DNA of 64,000 nucleotides. It comes from Luteococcus sp038433155 (GTDB lineage Bacteria > Actinomycetota > Actinomycetes > Propionibacteriales > Propionibacteriaceae). The translations under genes and the position numbers were made by a program. Below are positions 50,104 to 57,739 of the stretch, piece by piece. The stretch spans positions 1 to 64,000 of the forward strand of contig NZ_JBCDMW010000029.1 of the NCBI RefSeq assembly GCF_038433155.1, in the 5' to 3' direction. The notes under the pieces were generated by a model that made no database searches, was not told where the DNA came from, and saw only the letters and a program-made list of their open reading frames with translations. Every line of letters starts with the position of its first letter. Position 1 is the first letter of the stretch.

Positions 50104-50511
50104 GTGAGACGACGGATGCTGGCCGGGCTGACGGTGCTGGCCCTGGCGGCGGGCTGTTCGGCCGCGCCCGAGGCGTCCGTGGCCAGCTCCAGCCCGCAGG
50201 CGGAGATCAGCGCGCCGGCGGATGCGGTCACCCTCAAGGACATGATGCTCACCCACGGGCCGTCGGAATTCCTGCTGCCCAAGCAGGTCCAGGTCACCAG
50301 CCGGATCGACCAACCGAATGTGGTCACCCTCACCTTCGAGCCCGCGCAGCGGAAACTGCTGGCGGGATGGCTGGCCACCCGGCTGCCCAGCGGGTGGAGC
50401 GTGGACGCCAGTGCCAATGACTCGCTGCTCTTCCACTCGTCGGCCTGGCAGGGAGCCTTCACCTGCTCCGCGACGGAGTGTGCGCTGACCCTGCGCAAAC
50501 AAGCGGGGTGA
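50104..50511 (+). CDS. Small predicted lipoprotein
   Basis: Protein of 135 residues with a lipobox, VLALAAGCSA, giving a lipidated outer-leaflet protein. The mature part is short, with two cysteines (FTCSATECAL) that may form a disulfide. I recognise no family. The GTG at 50104 lies 7 bases after a -10 box. Its role is unknown. It is upstream of the methionine importer but separately transcribed. Confidence 0.68.
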   Translation: MRRRMLAGLTVLALAAGCSAAPEASVASSSPQAEISAPADAVTLKDMMLTHGPSEFLLPKQVQVTSRIDQPNVVTLTFEPAQRKLLAGWLATRLPSGWSVDASANDSLLFHSSAWQGAFTCSATECALTLRKQAG

Positions 50512-50567
50512 GTGCCGGGCTGCCCACGCGGGGCGTCGACGGGCTCGGCCGTCGGGGTTGCGGTCCT

Positions 50568-50631
50568 GGCCACCATGGGTGGGGGCTCGGCCGCCGTGGG
50601 CCAGGCCACCATGGGTGGGGGCTCGGCCGCC
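50568..50631. repeat. Tandem 28-base direct repeat
   Basis: GGCCACCATGGGTGGGGGCT... (28 bases) occurs exactly at 50568-50595 and 50604-50631, a period of 36. The flanks are GC-rich relics of similar sequence. Bases 50512-50689 hold no other recognisable element. Confidence 0.7.
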
Positions 50632-50689
50632 TGGGCATGGGCTCGGCATCGGGGGCTGGGTGCTGCGGAGGGCCCACATGCTGACCGGA

Positions 50690-50720
50690 TTGGCACTGCA
50701 CGGCGCGCTCAGGATAGATT
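50690..50720 (+). promoter_or_regulatory. Promoter of the metQNI leader
   Basis: TTGGCA (50690-50695) and TAGATT (50715-50720) are 19 bases apart; GATAGA at 50713 would give 17. Transcription should begin about 7 bases later, on the leader ATG at 50728. Confidence 0.55.
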
Positions 50721-50727
50721 CTGCCGC

Positions 50728-50811
50728 ATGCCGAGCAAGTGCGAGATCATGACGGGCCACACCATGCCCGTGGTCGCGTGTGCCCGCATGACGCGTCGAA
50801 TGTTGGGCTGA
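50728..50811 (+). CDS. Methionine-rich leader peptide upstream of metQNI
   Basis: ORF of 27 codons in the metQ leader. The peptide runs MPSKCEIMTGHTM and ends ARMTRRMLG: five methionines (residues 1, 8, 13, 21, 25) and two cysteines. Its ATG is 7 bases after a TAGATT -10 box, the spacing seen at many leaderless genes here. The TGA stop lies in the left arm of a strong RNA stem (50808-50818). I infer a ribosome-sensing leader for methionine supply, acting like trpL but for a methionine importer. The peptide itself is probably not functional as a protein. It could still be a chance ORF. Confidence 0.6.
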   Translation: MPSKCEIMTGHTMPVVACARMTRRMLG

Positions 50812-50930
50812 CAACGCCTTTCGAACCCTGCCCTGGAGTGGGCGGGCCCGGTTGAGCTGGCTCCCGGTGGCGTTGTCAGGACGGTGGACCACTTGCCCGA
50901 ATGATCGAGCCCACCCGGGTGGGCCCTGAC
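50808..50930 (+). promoter_or_regulatory. Candidate attenuator with two exclusive pairings before metQ
   Basis: CTGACAACGCC (50808-50818, including the leader stop) pairs perfectly with GGCGTTGTCAG (50869-50879). The right arm overlaps GTCAGG (50875-50880), which can instead pair with CCTGAC (50925-50930). That second stem encloses the self-complementary GCCCACCCGGGTGGGC (50909-50924) and ends at the base before GAAAG, the only ribosome-site candidate for metQ at 50944. The two stems cannot form together. Confidence 0.6.
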
Positions 50931-50943
50931 GAAAGACCAACCA

Positions 50944-51789
50944 ATGAACAAGTTTCTCCGCTCGCTGCTCGCGGGCCTGCTCGTCGTCCTGACCCTGGGC
51001 CTGACCGCCTGCGGCGCCGGTGGCAATGACACCTCCAAGCCGCTGGTCGTGCTGGCCGACACCACCCCCCATTCCGAAATCCTGAAGAAGGCACAGGAGC
51101 TCGGCCTGCTGGGTGACACCAAGATCCAGGTGAAGACAATCGCCGGCGAGATCGACGTCAACCAGCTCACCCAGAGTGGCGACGTCGACGCCAACTTCTT
51201 CCAGCACAAGCCCTACCTGGACACCTGGCTGAAGACGAAGGGCGTCACCGACCTGACCAGCGTCGCCACCGTGCATGTCGAACCGCTCGGCCTGTACTCC
51301 CGCAAGGTGAAGAGTCTGGAGGAGGTGCCCAACGGCGCCACCATCGCCGTGCCCTCCGATCCGTCGAACCTGGTGCGGGCGCTGTTCCTGCTGCAGCAGG
51401 CCAAGCTGCTGACCCTGGACGTGAAGCCGACCGATACCGACGTCGACTACATGAAGATCAATGTCAAGAACATCACCTCCAACCCCAAGGGTCTGAAGTT
51501 CCTGGAGATCGCGCGTCCGCAGCTGGCCGCCACCCTGGACGATGCCAAGGTCAACCTGAGCATCATCAATGGCAACTACGCCCTGGGTGCTGGGCTCAAG
51601 CCCAAGACCGACGCGTTGGCGCTGGAGACCGCCACCGACAACCCCTACGCCAATCTGCTGGTGGTCAAGAGCGACAAGAAGGATGACCCGCGGGTGAAGA
51701 AGCTGGCCGAAGCGCTGCAGAGCAAGCAGATCCAGGACTGGATCAACAGCAACTACCAGGGCTCGGTGCTGCCCGCCAAGCAGTCGTGA
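50944..51789 (+). CDS. metQ: Methionine ABC transporter substrate-binding lipoprotein
   Basis: NLPA/MetQ-family lipoprotein of 281 residues. The lipobox is TLGLTACG. PHSEILKKAQ, GDVDANFFQHKPYLD and EPLGLYSRKVKSLEEVPNGA are strongly conserved in this family, which binds L- or D-methionine and delivers it to MetNI. A weak GAAAG precedes the ATG. The stop overlaps metN (GTGA). The long structured leader upstream suggests control by methionine. Confidence 0.93.
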   Translation: MNKFLRSLLAGLLVVLTLGLTACGAGGNDTSKPLVVLADTTPHSEILKKAQELGLLGDTKIQVKTIAGEIDVNQLTQSGDVDANFFQHKPYLDTWLKTKGVTDLTSVATVHVEPLGLYSRKVKSLEEVPNGATIAVPSDPSNLVRALFLLQQAKLLTLDVKPTDTDVDYMKINVKNITSNPKGLKFLEIARPQLAATLDDAKVNLSIINGNYALGAGLKPKTDALALETATDNPYANLLVVKSDKKDDPRVKKLAEALQSKQIQDWINSNYQGSVLPAKQS

Positions 51790-52778
51790 TCACCTTCTCC
51801 CACGTCACCAAGCACTACGACGGGCGCGGCAAGCAGGCCGAGCCCGTCGTGGCGCTGGACGACGTCAGTCTGGAGGTGGCCCAGGGGCAGATCTTCGGCA
51901 TCCTGGGCCGCTCCGGCGCCGGCAAGACCACCCTGTTTCGCTGCCTGAACCAGCTGGAGCCCGTCACCGCCGGCACCATCACGGTGGACGGAGTGGACTG
52001 GACCAGCCTGTGGGGCGCCAAGCTGCGCGCCGAGCGCCGCCGGATGGGCACCATCTTCCAGCACTTCAACCTGCTGGCCAGCCGGACCGTTGCCGACAAT
52101 GTGGGCTTCGGGCTGGAGCTGGCCGGGGAGAACAAGCAGGCCATCGGGCCCCGGGTCACCGAACTGCTGGAGCTGGTGGGCCTGCCGGACAAGGCAAAGG
52201 CCTACCCCTCGCAGTTGTCCGGTGGGCAGAAGCAGCGGGTTGGCATTGCCCGCGCGCTGGCCACCCGCCCCAAGGTGCTGTTGATGGACGAGGCGACCAG
52301 CGCGCTGGACCCGACGACCACCGAGCAGATCCTGGACCTGGTCAAGGACCTGCGGGACCGGATGGGCCTCACCGTGCTGCTGATCACCCACGAGTCCGAC
52401 GTGGTGCGCCGGATCTGCGACGGCGCCGCCCTGATGGAGGGTGGCCGCGTGGTGGAGCAGGGCAACCTGTTGGACCTGGTGGCCGACCCGGACAGCCGGA
52501 TCGCCGACCAGCTGATCCCGTTGGGCCGCGACGACGAGTCCTTCGGCGTGCACAGCCAGCTGCTCAGTTTTGTGAACAGCGGCGTCAATGAGCCGCTGAT
52601 CAGCAGTTTCACCCGGCAGACCGGAATCGACGTGTCCATCCTGGGCGGCTCGGTGGAGCAGATCGCCGGACACAAGGTGGGTCGGTTGCGGGTGGCCTTC
52701 GACCACCCGCACGGTGAGGTGGACGACGCTCTGATCCATCAGTTCTTCAGCGAGCGCGGAGTGACGGTGAGCCGATGA
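51786..52778 (+). CDS. metN: Methionine ABC transporter ATP-binding protein
   Basis: ABC ATPase of 330 residues with GRSGAGKTT (Walker A), LSGGQKQR (signature) and VLLMDEATSALD (Walker B). Residues about 255-330 form the NIL domain, which in MetN binds methionine and inhibits transport when the cell is replete. GTG start, overlapping metQ by 4 bases and metI by 4. Confidence 0.94.
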   Translation: MITFSHVTKHYDGRGKQAEPVVALDDVSLEVAQGQIFGILGRSGAGKTTLFRCLNQLEPVTAGTITVDGVDWTSLWGAKLRAERRRMGTIFQHFNLLASRTVADNVGFGLELAGENKQAIGPRVTELLELVGLPDKAKAYPSQLSGGQKQRVGIARALATRPKVLLMDEATSALDPTTTEQILDLVKDLRDRMGLTVLLITHESDVVRRICDGAALMEGGRVVEQGNLLDLVADPDSRIADQLIPLGRDDESFGVHSQLLSFVNSGVNEPLISSFTRQTGIDVSILGGSVEQIAGHKVGRLRVAFDHPHGEVDDALIHQFFSERGVTVSR

Positions 52779-53446
52779 ATGACACCAGTATCCAACAAGC
52801 TTTGCCCGAACTCTGGGCTGCGCTGGGGGAGACGGCATGGATGGTCTCGCTCAGCTTCCTGATCACCCTGGTCTTCGGCACCATCGTCGGGATCCTGCTG
52901 CGCATGACAGACCACGACGGGCTGCGTCCCAACCGCGTCTTCTACCGGGTCTTCGGCGCGATCGTCAATGCCTTTCGCTCGCTGCCCTTCCTGGTCCTGC
53001 TGATTGCCCTGATCCCGGTGATCCGCCAGATCATGGGCACCGCCTACGGCCCCACGCCGGCCGTGCTGCCATTGGCCGTCGGCGCCATCCCCTTCTTCGG
53101 GCGGGTGGTGGAATCGGCGCTGCGTGAGGTCTCCCCGGGCAAGATCGAGGCTGCGCGGGTGATGGGGGCCAGTACCTGGCAGATCGTCCGCAAGGTGCTG
53201 CTGCCGGAGGCGATGAGTCCCTTCGTGGCCGGCGCGACGCTGACCCTGGTGATGCTGATCGGCTACTCCGCCATGGCCGGCACCATCGGCGGCGGCGGTG
53301 TGGGCTTCTTCGCCATCCGTTACGGCTACGAGGTCTCCAACACGCCCGTGCTCCTCGCCTCGGTGGTGGTGCTGGTGATCGTCGTGCAGATCATCCAGTC
53401 CATCGGCGACGCCATCGTGCGTGGCATGGCCCACAAGCGCGACTGA
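52775..53446 (+). CDS. metI: Methionine ABC transporter permease
   Basis: Permease of 223 residues with five membrane helices. The EAA loop reads EVSPGKIEAARVMGASTWQI. NAFRSLPFLVLLIALIP and GGGGVGFFAIRYGYE are typical of MetI. It completes the MetN2I2-MetQ importer and converges on maf with 3 bases between the stops. Confidence 0.94.
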   Translation: MNDTSIQQALPELWAALGETAWMVSLSFLITLVFGTIVGILLRMTDHDGLRPNRVFYRVFGAIVNAFRSLPFLVLLIALIPVIRQIMGTAYGPTPAVLPLAVGAIPFFGRVVESALREVSPGKIEAARVMGASTWQIVRKVLLPEAMSPFVAGATLTLVMLIGYSAMAGTIGGGGVGFFAIRYGYEVSNTPVLLASVVVLVIVVQIIQSIGDAIVRGMAHKRD

Positions 53447-53449
53447 GGT

Positions 53450-54052
53450 TCACCTTTGCCAGAGCTGGTGCCACTGGACGCCCAGGTCCAGCAGCATCTG
53501 GCGGACCAGTGGCAGGGAGATGCCCACCACATTGTGGTAGTCGCCGCTGATCCCGGTGACGAAGGCCCCGCCGATCCCGTCGATTGCGAAGGCGCCGGCC
53601 ACCCGGGTGGGTTCGCCGGTGGCCACATAGGCGTCGATCTCGGCGTCGTCCAGGTCCGCGAAGGTGACCGAGGTGCTGCCCACCCGGTTCACCTCGCGTC
53701 GGCCCCGCTCGTCGTCGACGACGACGTGGTGCCCGCTGTGCAGGATCGCCGTGCGGCCCCGGATGGCCCGCCACCGCTCCACCGCCGCCTGGGCAGTCTC
53801 CGGCTTGCCCCACGCAATCCCGTCCAGCTCCAGCATCGAGTCGCAGGCCACCAGCGTGAAGCCGCTCTGCCCCGCCAGCCGAGTGAGCACCTCGTGCGCC
53901 TTCAACCGCGCCAGCTCGGCCGTCAGGGCCGCTGGGCTGGCTGCCCGCACCGCCGATTCGTCGACGTCGGGCCGGATCACCTCGGCGGTGATTCCGGCCC
54001 GGGCAAGGGTGGCCAGGCGGGCGGGGGAGGAGGAGGCCAGAATGAAACGCAC
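53450..54052 (-). CDS. maf: Maf-family nucleoside triphosphate pyrophosphatase
   Basis: Protein of 200 residues. The N-terminal ILASSSPARLATLARAGI, the DSML...WGKPE segment and GEPTRVAGAFAIDGIGGAF are Maf signatures. These enzymes hydrolyse non-standard or modified nucleoside triphosphates and are linked to septum control. The SSSPAR loop differs slightly from the usual SxSPRR. GTG start with a TAGGCT -10 box 6 bases upstream. Confidence 0.9.
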   Translation of the reverse strand: MRFILASSSPARLATLARAGITAEVIRPDVDESAVRAASPAALTAELARLKAHEVLTRLAGQSGFTLVACDSMLELDGIAWGKPETAQAAVERWRAIRGRTAILHSGHHVVVDDERGRREVNRVGSTSVTFADLDDAEIDAYVATGEPTRVAGAFAIDGIGGAFVTGISGDYHNVVGISLPLVRQMLLDLGVQWHQLWQR

Positions 54053-54058
54053 GCCCCC

Positions 54059-54064
54059 AGCCTA
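54059..54064 (-). promoter_or_regulatory. -10 box of leaderless maf
   Basis: The minus strand reads TAGGCT, ending 6 bases before the GTG at 54052. Confidence 0.45.
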
Positions 54065-54107
54065 GGGCTGGGGGCGCACGGTGCTCGGGCTGGCCCGACG
54101 GGTGGAT

Positions 54108-54132
54108 GGTGGCTTCGACAGGCTCAGCCACC
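54108..54132. repeat. Dispersed intergenic repeat, reverse orientation
   Basis: GGTGGCTTCGACAGGCTCAG then CCACC. Its ends form a 7-bp stem (GGTGGCT/AGCCACC). Its reverse complement matches the family at 27244, 27302 and 35228. Confidence 0.55.
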
Positions 54133-54159
54133 GAGGAGGCGGCGCAGCCAGCGTCCGAG

Positions 54160-54822
54160 TTACTTCTTGCCGCCGAGCAGACCGCCGAGGATCTGGCTGA
54201 CGATGTCGCCGCCGGTGGCCTGCGCCTGCTGGGTGGTGGCCTGGGCATTGGTGGTGTCGAAGGGGTTGTTGGCCGGAGCGGCATTGCCGCCCAGCACGCT
54301 GCCGAGCACCTGCGAGAGCACGCCACCGAGCATGCCGGAGTTGGCGCTGCCCGCACCGGCCTGCTGGCCGGCGCCCCCCAGCACCTGGCCCAGGATGTTG
54401 CCGGCCGCGCTGTTGCCGCCACCCAGCTGCTTGGCCAGGTAGCTCAACACGATCGGGGCCAGAATCGGCAGCAGCTTGTTGACCAGGGCGCTGCTGACGC
54501 CGGCCTGGGAGCTGAGGGCCTGGGCGACGCCGTCGGTCTGGTTGCCGAAGACGTGGCCGATGATCTTCTCGCCGTCCGCGGTGTCGACGGCCTGCAGGTC
54601 AACCGGCTGGTCGGTGGTCAGCAGCTCTTTGTCCTTGTGCTGCTCCAGGGCCTGGGCCAGCGACAGCTCGCCCTCGGGGTTCTGCGCGTTCTGGGTCAGC
54701 CCACCCAGGATGCTGGTGACGGCCGGTGCCGCCGCCTTCTCAACCGCGGCAGGGTCCTCGTTGAGCTCGGAAGCCAGCTGGTTGATGGGCAGGGCGGCAA
54801 GAATGTCGTTCAGGGCGCTCAT
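54160..54822 (-). CDS. DUF937-family protein
   Basis: Protein of 220 residues with the DUF937 pattern: SALNDILAALPINQLASELN, DGEKIIGHVFGNQTDGVAQAL and a Gly/Ala/Gln-rich C-terminus ending in a repeat of VSQILGGLLGGKK. Relatives are structural or filament-like proteins of unknown function. AAAGGA precedes the ATG. It stands alone between maf and the carboxylase genes. Confidence 0.82.
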   Translation of the reverse strand: MSALNDILAALPINQLASELNEDPAAVEKAAAPAVTSILGGLTQNAQNPEGELSLAQALEQHKDKELLTTDQPVDLQAVDTADGEKIIGHVFGNQTDGVAQALSSQAGVSSALVNKLLPILAPIVLSYLAKQLGGGNSAAGNILGQVLGGAGQQAGAGSANSGMLGGVLSQVLGSVLGGNAAPANNPFDTTNAQATTQQAQATGGDIVSQILGGLLGGKK

Positions 54823-54917
54823 GCGGTGGGTCCTTTCAAAGTGACTGCCCCCAGCGTGACACAAAAGCGCGCCGCGCAACGCAATATTCGCCTCAAGGGG
54901 AACAGCCCACGGGCATG

Positions 54918-54955
54918 CTTCAGCTCCCGCCCGGGAAAGCGGACGGGAGCTGAAG
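54918..54955 (-). terminator. Terminator hairpin after the carboxylase beta-epsilon genes
   Basis: CTTCAGCTCCCG and CGGGAGCTGAAG form a perfect 12-bp stem with a 14-base loop, 28 bases past the epsilon stop on the minus strand. Confidence 0.65.
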
Positions 54956-54983
54956 GTGAAACGTGGAGATCTGTCAGCCGACC

Positions 54984-55226
54984 TCAGGGACGGGCGCTGT
55001 ACCGCCAGGCCTCGCGGCCGGGGTTGACCGGCCGCCGCAGGGTGCGGTGGTAGCTCTTCCAGCCGCCGGCCAGCGGACGGTCGTCGCTCTGTTCGGCCGG
55101 CGCGCCGGCCCGGTGGGCCGCCTGCAGGACCGCCATCACGGCGGCCAGTTCGACGTCGTCGGGGTTGCCCCCGCTCACCTGGAAGGTGAGCGGGGTGGCC
55201 TCGGCGCTCTGCTCGGTTTCGGTCAT
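54984..55226 (-). CDS. Acyl-CoA carboxylase epsilon subunit
   Basis: Small protein of 80 residues matching the actinobacterial ACC/PCC epsilon family: FQVSGGNPDDVELAAVMAVL and a C-terminal aromatic-arginine part (GGWKSYHRTLRR...AWRYSARP). It holds alpha and beta subunits together in actinobacterial carboxylases. The ATG at 55226 has GGGAG upstream; a GTG at 55244 overlapping the beta stop is the alternative. Confidence 0.85.
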   Translation of the reverse strand: MTETEQSAEATPLTFQVSGGNPDDVELAAVMAVLQAAHRAGAPAEQSDDRPLAGGWKSYHRTLRRPVNPGREAWRYSARP

Positions 55227-55240
55227 GGCATCGCTCCCGG

Positions 55241-56824
55241 TCACAGCGGAATGTTGCCGTGCTTCTTCGGCGGCAGCACCTCACGCTTGGTGCGCAGCAG
55301 ACGGAGCACGCGGATCACTTCGGCGCGGGTCTCGTGCGGGTAGATGATCTGGTCCACGTAGCCGCGCTCGGAGGCGACGTACGGGTTGGCCAGCTCGTCG
55401 TTGTACTCCTGGATCAGCTCCGCGCGGCGCTTGGCCTTGGCGTCGGCATCCTCGATCTCGCCGAGTTCCTTGCGGTACAGGATGTCGACGGCACCCTCGG
55501 CACCCATCACGGCGATCTGCGCGGTGGGCCACGCCAGGTTCACGTCGGCACCCAGATGCTTGGAACCCATCACGTCGTAGGCACCGCCGTAGGCCTTGCG
55601 GGTGATCACGGTCAGCAGCGGCACGGTGGCCTCCGCGTAGGCGTAGATCAGCTTCGCGCCGCGACGGATGATGCCGGTGTGCTCCTGGGCGACGCCGGGC
55701 AGGAAGCCCGGGGTGTCGACGAAGGTCAGCACCGGGATGTTGAAGCAGTCACAGGTCCGCACGAAGCGGGCCGCCTTCTCCGACGCGTCGATGTCCAGAC
55801 AGCCGGCGAACTGGGTGGGCTGGTTGGCCACGACGCCGATGGAACGGCCCTCGATCCGGCCGAAGCCGCAGATGATGTTCTGTGCGAACAGCTCCTGCAC
55901 CTCCAGGAACTCGTCGTCGTCCAGCACGCAGCGGATCACTTCGCGCATGTCGTACGGCTGGTTCGGGGAGTCGGGGATCAGGGTGTCGAGCTTGCGGTCG
56001 TGGTCGGTGATCGTGAGGTCCACTTCCTCGTCGTCGACGATCGGCGGGTCCTCGAGGTTGTTCTGCGGCAGGTAGCTGATCAGCTCGCGCACGTACTCCA
56101 GGGCGTCGGTGTCGTCGGCGGCCAGGTAGTGGGCATTGCCGGACTTGGTGTTGTGGGTCCGGGCGCCGCCCAGGTCTTCCAGCGTGACGTCCTCACCCGT
56201 CACCGTCTTGATCACGGCGGGGCCGGTGATGAACATCTGGGAGGTCTTGTCCACCATGATGGTGAAGTCGGTCAGGGCGGGGGAGTAGACGTGGCCACCG
56301 GCCGCCGCGCCCATGATCAGGCTGATCTGCGGGATCACGCCCGACGCGTGGGTGTTGCGACGGAAGATCTCGCCGTACAGGCCCAGCGAGACCACGCCCT
56401 CCTGGATCCGGGCGCCGCCACCCTCGTTGATGCCGATCAGCGGGCAGCCGGTCTTGATGGCGAAGTCGATGATCTTCACGATCTTCTCGCCGTAGACCTG
56501 GCCCAGCGCGCCGCCGAAGATGGCAACGTCCTGGCTGAAGACACAGACCGGACGGCCGTGGATGGCGCCGACGCCGATGATGACGCCGTCACCATAGGGC
56601 CGCTTCTTCTCCATCCCGAAGGCCTGCGAACGGTGTCGAGAGAACTGGTCGAGTTCGGCGAACGTTCCCTCGTCAAGCAGGGCGAGGACGCGTTCGCGTG
56701 CGGTCATCTTGCCTTTGGCATGCTGCTTCTCGACCGCCGCAGGCGAGGCGGCATTGACAGCGGCGTCAATGCGGCTACCCAGGTCGGCGATCTTTCCAGC
56801 TGTGGTGTGGATGTCGATCTCCAT
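55241..56824 (-). CDS. Propionyl/acyl-CoA carboxylase beta subunit (carboxyltransferase)
   Basis: Carboxyltransferase of 527 residues with both crotonase-fold halves. INEGGGARIQEGVVSLGLYGEI forms the first acyl-CoA oxyanion site and ITRKAYGGAYDVMGSK the second. FVDTPGFLPGVAQEHTGIIRRGAK is typical of PccB. The N-terminal MEIDIHTTAGKIADL begin is preceded by AAGG. It could also act in a methylmalonyl-CoA carboxyltransferase, whose 12S subunit is a close relative. The partner alpha subunit is at 42899-44668. Confidence 0.92.
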   Translation of the reverse strand: MEIDIHTTAGKIADLGSRIDAAVNAASPAAVEKQHAKGKMTARERVLALLDEGTFAELDQFSRHRSQAFGMEKKRPYGDGVIIGVGAIHGRPVCVFSQDVAIFGGALGQVYGEKIVKIIDFAIKTGCPLIGINEGGGARIQEGVVSLGLYGEIFRRNTHASGVIPQISLIMGAAAGGHVYSPALTDFTIMVDKTSQMFITGPAVIKTVTGEDVTLEDLGGARTHNTKSGNAHYLAADDTDALEYVRELISYLPQNNLEDPPIVDDEEVDLTITDHDRKLDTLIPDSPNQPYDMREVIRCVLDDDEFLEVQELFAQNIICGFGRIEGRSIGVVANQPTQFAGCLDIDASEKAARFVRTCDCFNIPVLTFVDTPGFLPGVAQEHTGIIRRGAKLIYAYAEATVPLLTVITRKAYGGAYDVMGSKHLGADVNLAWPTAQIAVMGAEGAVDILYRKELGEIEDADAKAKRRAELIQEYNDELANPYVASERGYVDQIIYPHETRAEVIRVLRLLRTKREVLPPKKHGNIPL

Positions 56825-56892
56825 GGGGCAGACCTTAGCGTCTGCGGGCCCCTCATGGGTCCGTTCGCTTGGGCAATTCCACGCCTCGGGAC

Positions 56893-56898
56893 TAGCCT
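56893..56898 (+). promoter_or_regulatory. -10 box of leaderless birA
   Basis: TAGCCT ends 7 bases before the ATG at 56906. Confidence 0.5.
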
Positions 56899-56905
56899 CA
56901 CCTCC

Positions 56906-57703
56906 ATGCCTGCCAGCGAACCCGTCGATCAAGACCTGCTCTCACGGCTGCTTTCCGGCGTGAGCCTGTGGAAAGAGGTCCGTTGTGTGCCCACTACGGG
57001 TTCCACCAATGCCGACCTGACCGAACTTGCCAGAAATGGAACGGCGGACGGGATCGTGCTGGTCAGCGAGGAGCAGACCGCCGGACGGGGGCGGTTCCAG
57101 CGACGCTGGGAGACTCCGGCCGGGGCCGCCGTCGCCTTCTCCCTACTGGTGCGGCCGTCGCGTCCGGCGCAGGACTGGGGCTGGCTCTCCCTGCTGGCGG
57201 GAATGGCCGTCGCGACGGGGATCGAACGGGCTACCGAGGCCCAGCCCGGCCGGGTGGAGCTGAAATGGCCCAATGACGTGCTGATCGACGGCCGCAAGGT
57301 GTGCGGCATCCTGTCCGAGCGGGTGGAGTCCGATGGCGGTTCCGCGGCCGCGGTGGTGGGCGTCGGCATCAATGTCTCCCTCGACGAGGCGGAACTGCCG
57401 GTGCCGCATGCCACCTCCCTGCGGCTGGCCGGCCTGTCCGAGGACAAGGCGGCGGTGCTGGCGGCCATCTTCACCGAATTCGCCCGGCTGTACGAGCTGT
57501 GGGAACGCGACGGGCAGGTGCACGACGAGTACGCCGAACGCTGCGCCTCCATCGGGGCGGCGCTGCGGGTGATGGTGGACGAGCACACCAATGTGCTGGG
57601 CACGGGCGATTCGGTGGACCAGTGGGGCCGGCTGGTGGTGCGCACCGCGGACGGGTTGCAGGCCTTCAGTGCCGGCGACGTCTTCCACCTGCGTCTGCAG
57701 TAG
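56906..57703 (+). CDS. birA: Biotin-[acetyl-CoA-carboxylase] ligase
   Basis: Biotin protein ligase of 265 residues, class I (no DNA-binding domain). TGSTNADL, EEQTAGRGRFQRRW (biotinyl-AMP loop) and KWPNDVLIDGRKVCGIL are hallmark motifs. It attaches biotin to the carrier lysine of carboxylases such as the alpha subunit at 42899-44668. It is divergent from the beta subunit gene, with 81 bases between. Confidence 0.94.
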   Translation: MPASEPVDQDLLSRLLSGVSLWKEVRCVPTTGSTNADLTELARNGTADGIVLVSEEQTAGRGRFQRRWETPAGAAVAFSLLVRPSRPAQDWGWLSLLAGMAVATGIERATEAQPGRVELKWPNDVLIDGRKVCGILSERVESDGGSAAAVVGVGINVSLDEAELPVPHATSLRLAGLSEDKAAVLAAIFTEFARLYELWERDGQVHDEYAERCASIGAALRVMVDEHTNVLGTGDSVDQWGRLVVRTADGLQAFSAGDVFHLRLQ

Positions 57704-57727
57704 TCAATCGGCTGACCGGGGCGCGGG

Positions 57728-57733
57728 TACTGT
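57728..57733 (+). promoter_or_regulatory. -10 box of a leaderless PH-domain gene
   Basis: TACTGT ends 6 bases before the ATG at 57740. Confidence 0.45.
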
Positions 57734-57739
57734 GGCAGC

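Noticed and set aside
50690..50943. SAM riboswitch or T-box before metQ
   Set aside because: Neither the SAM-I/SAM-IV core nor a T-box sequence is visible; the Met-codon ORF with exclusive stems explains the region better.
49957..51276. Upstream extension of the SDR frame
   Set aside because: It runs antisense through the lipoprotein and metQ genes; the SDR fold begins at 49956.
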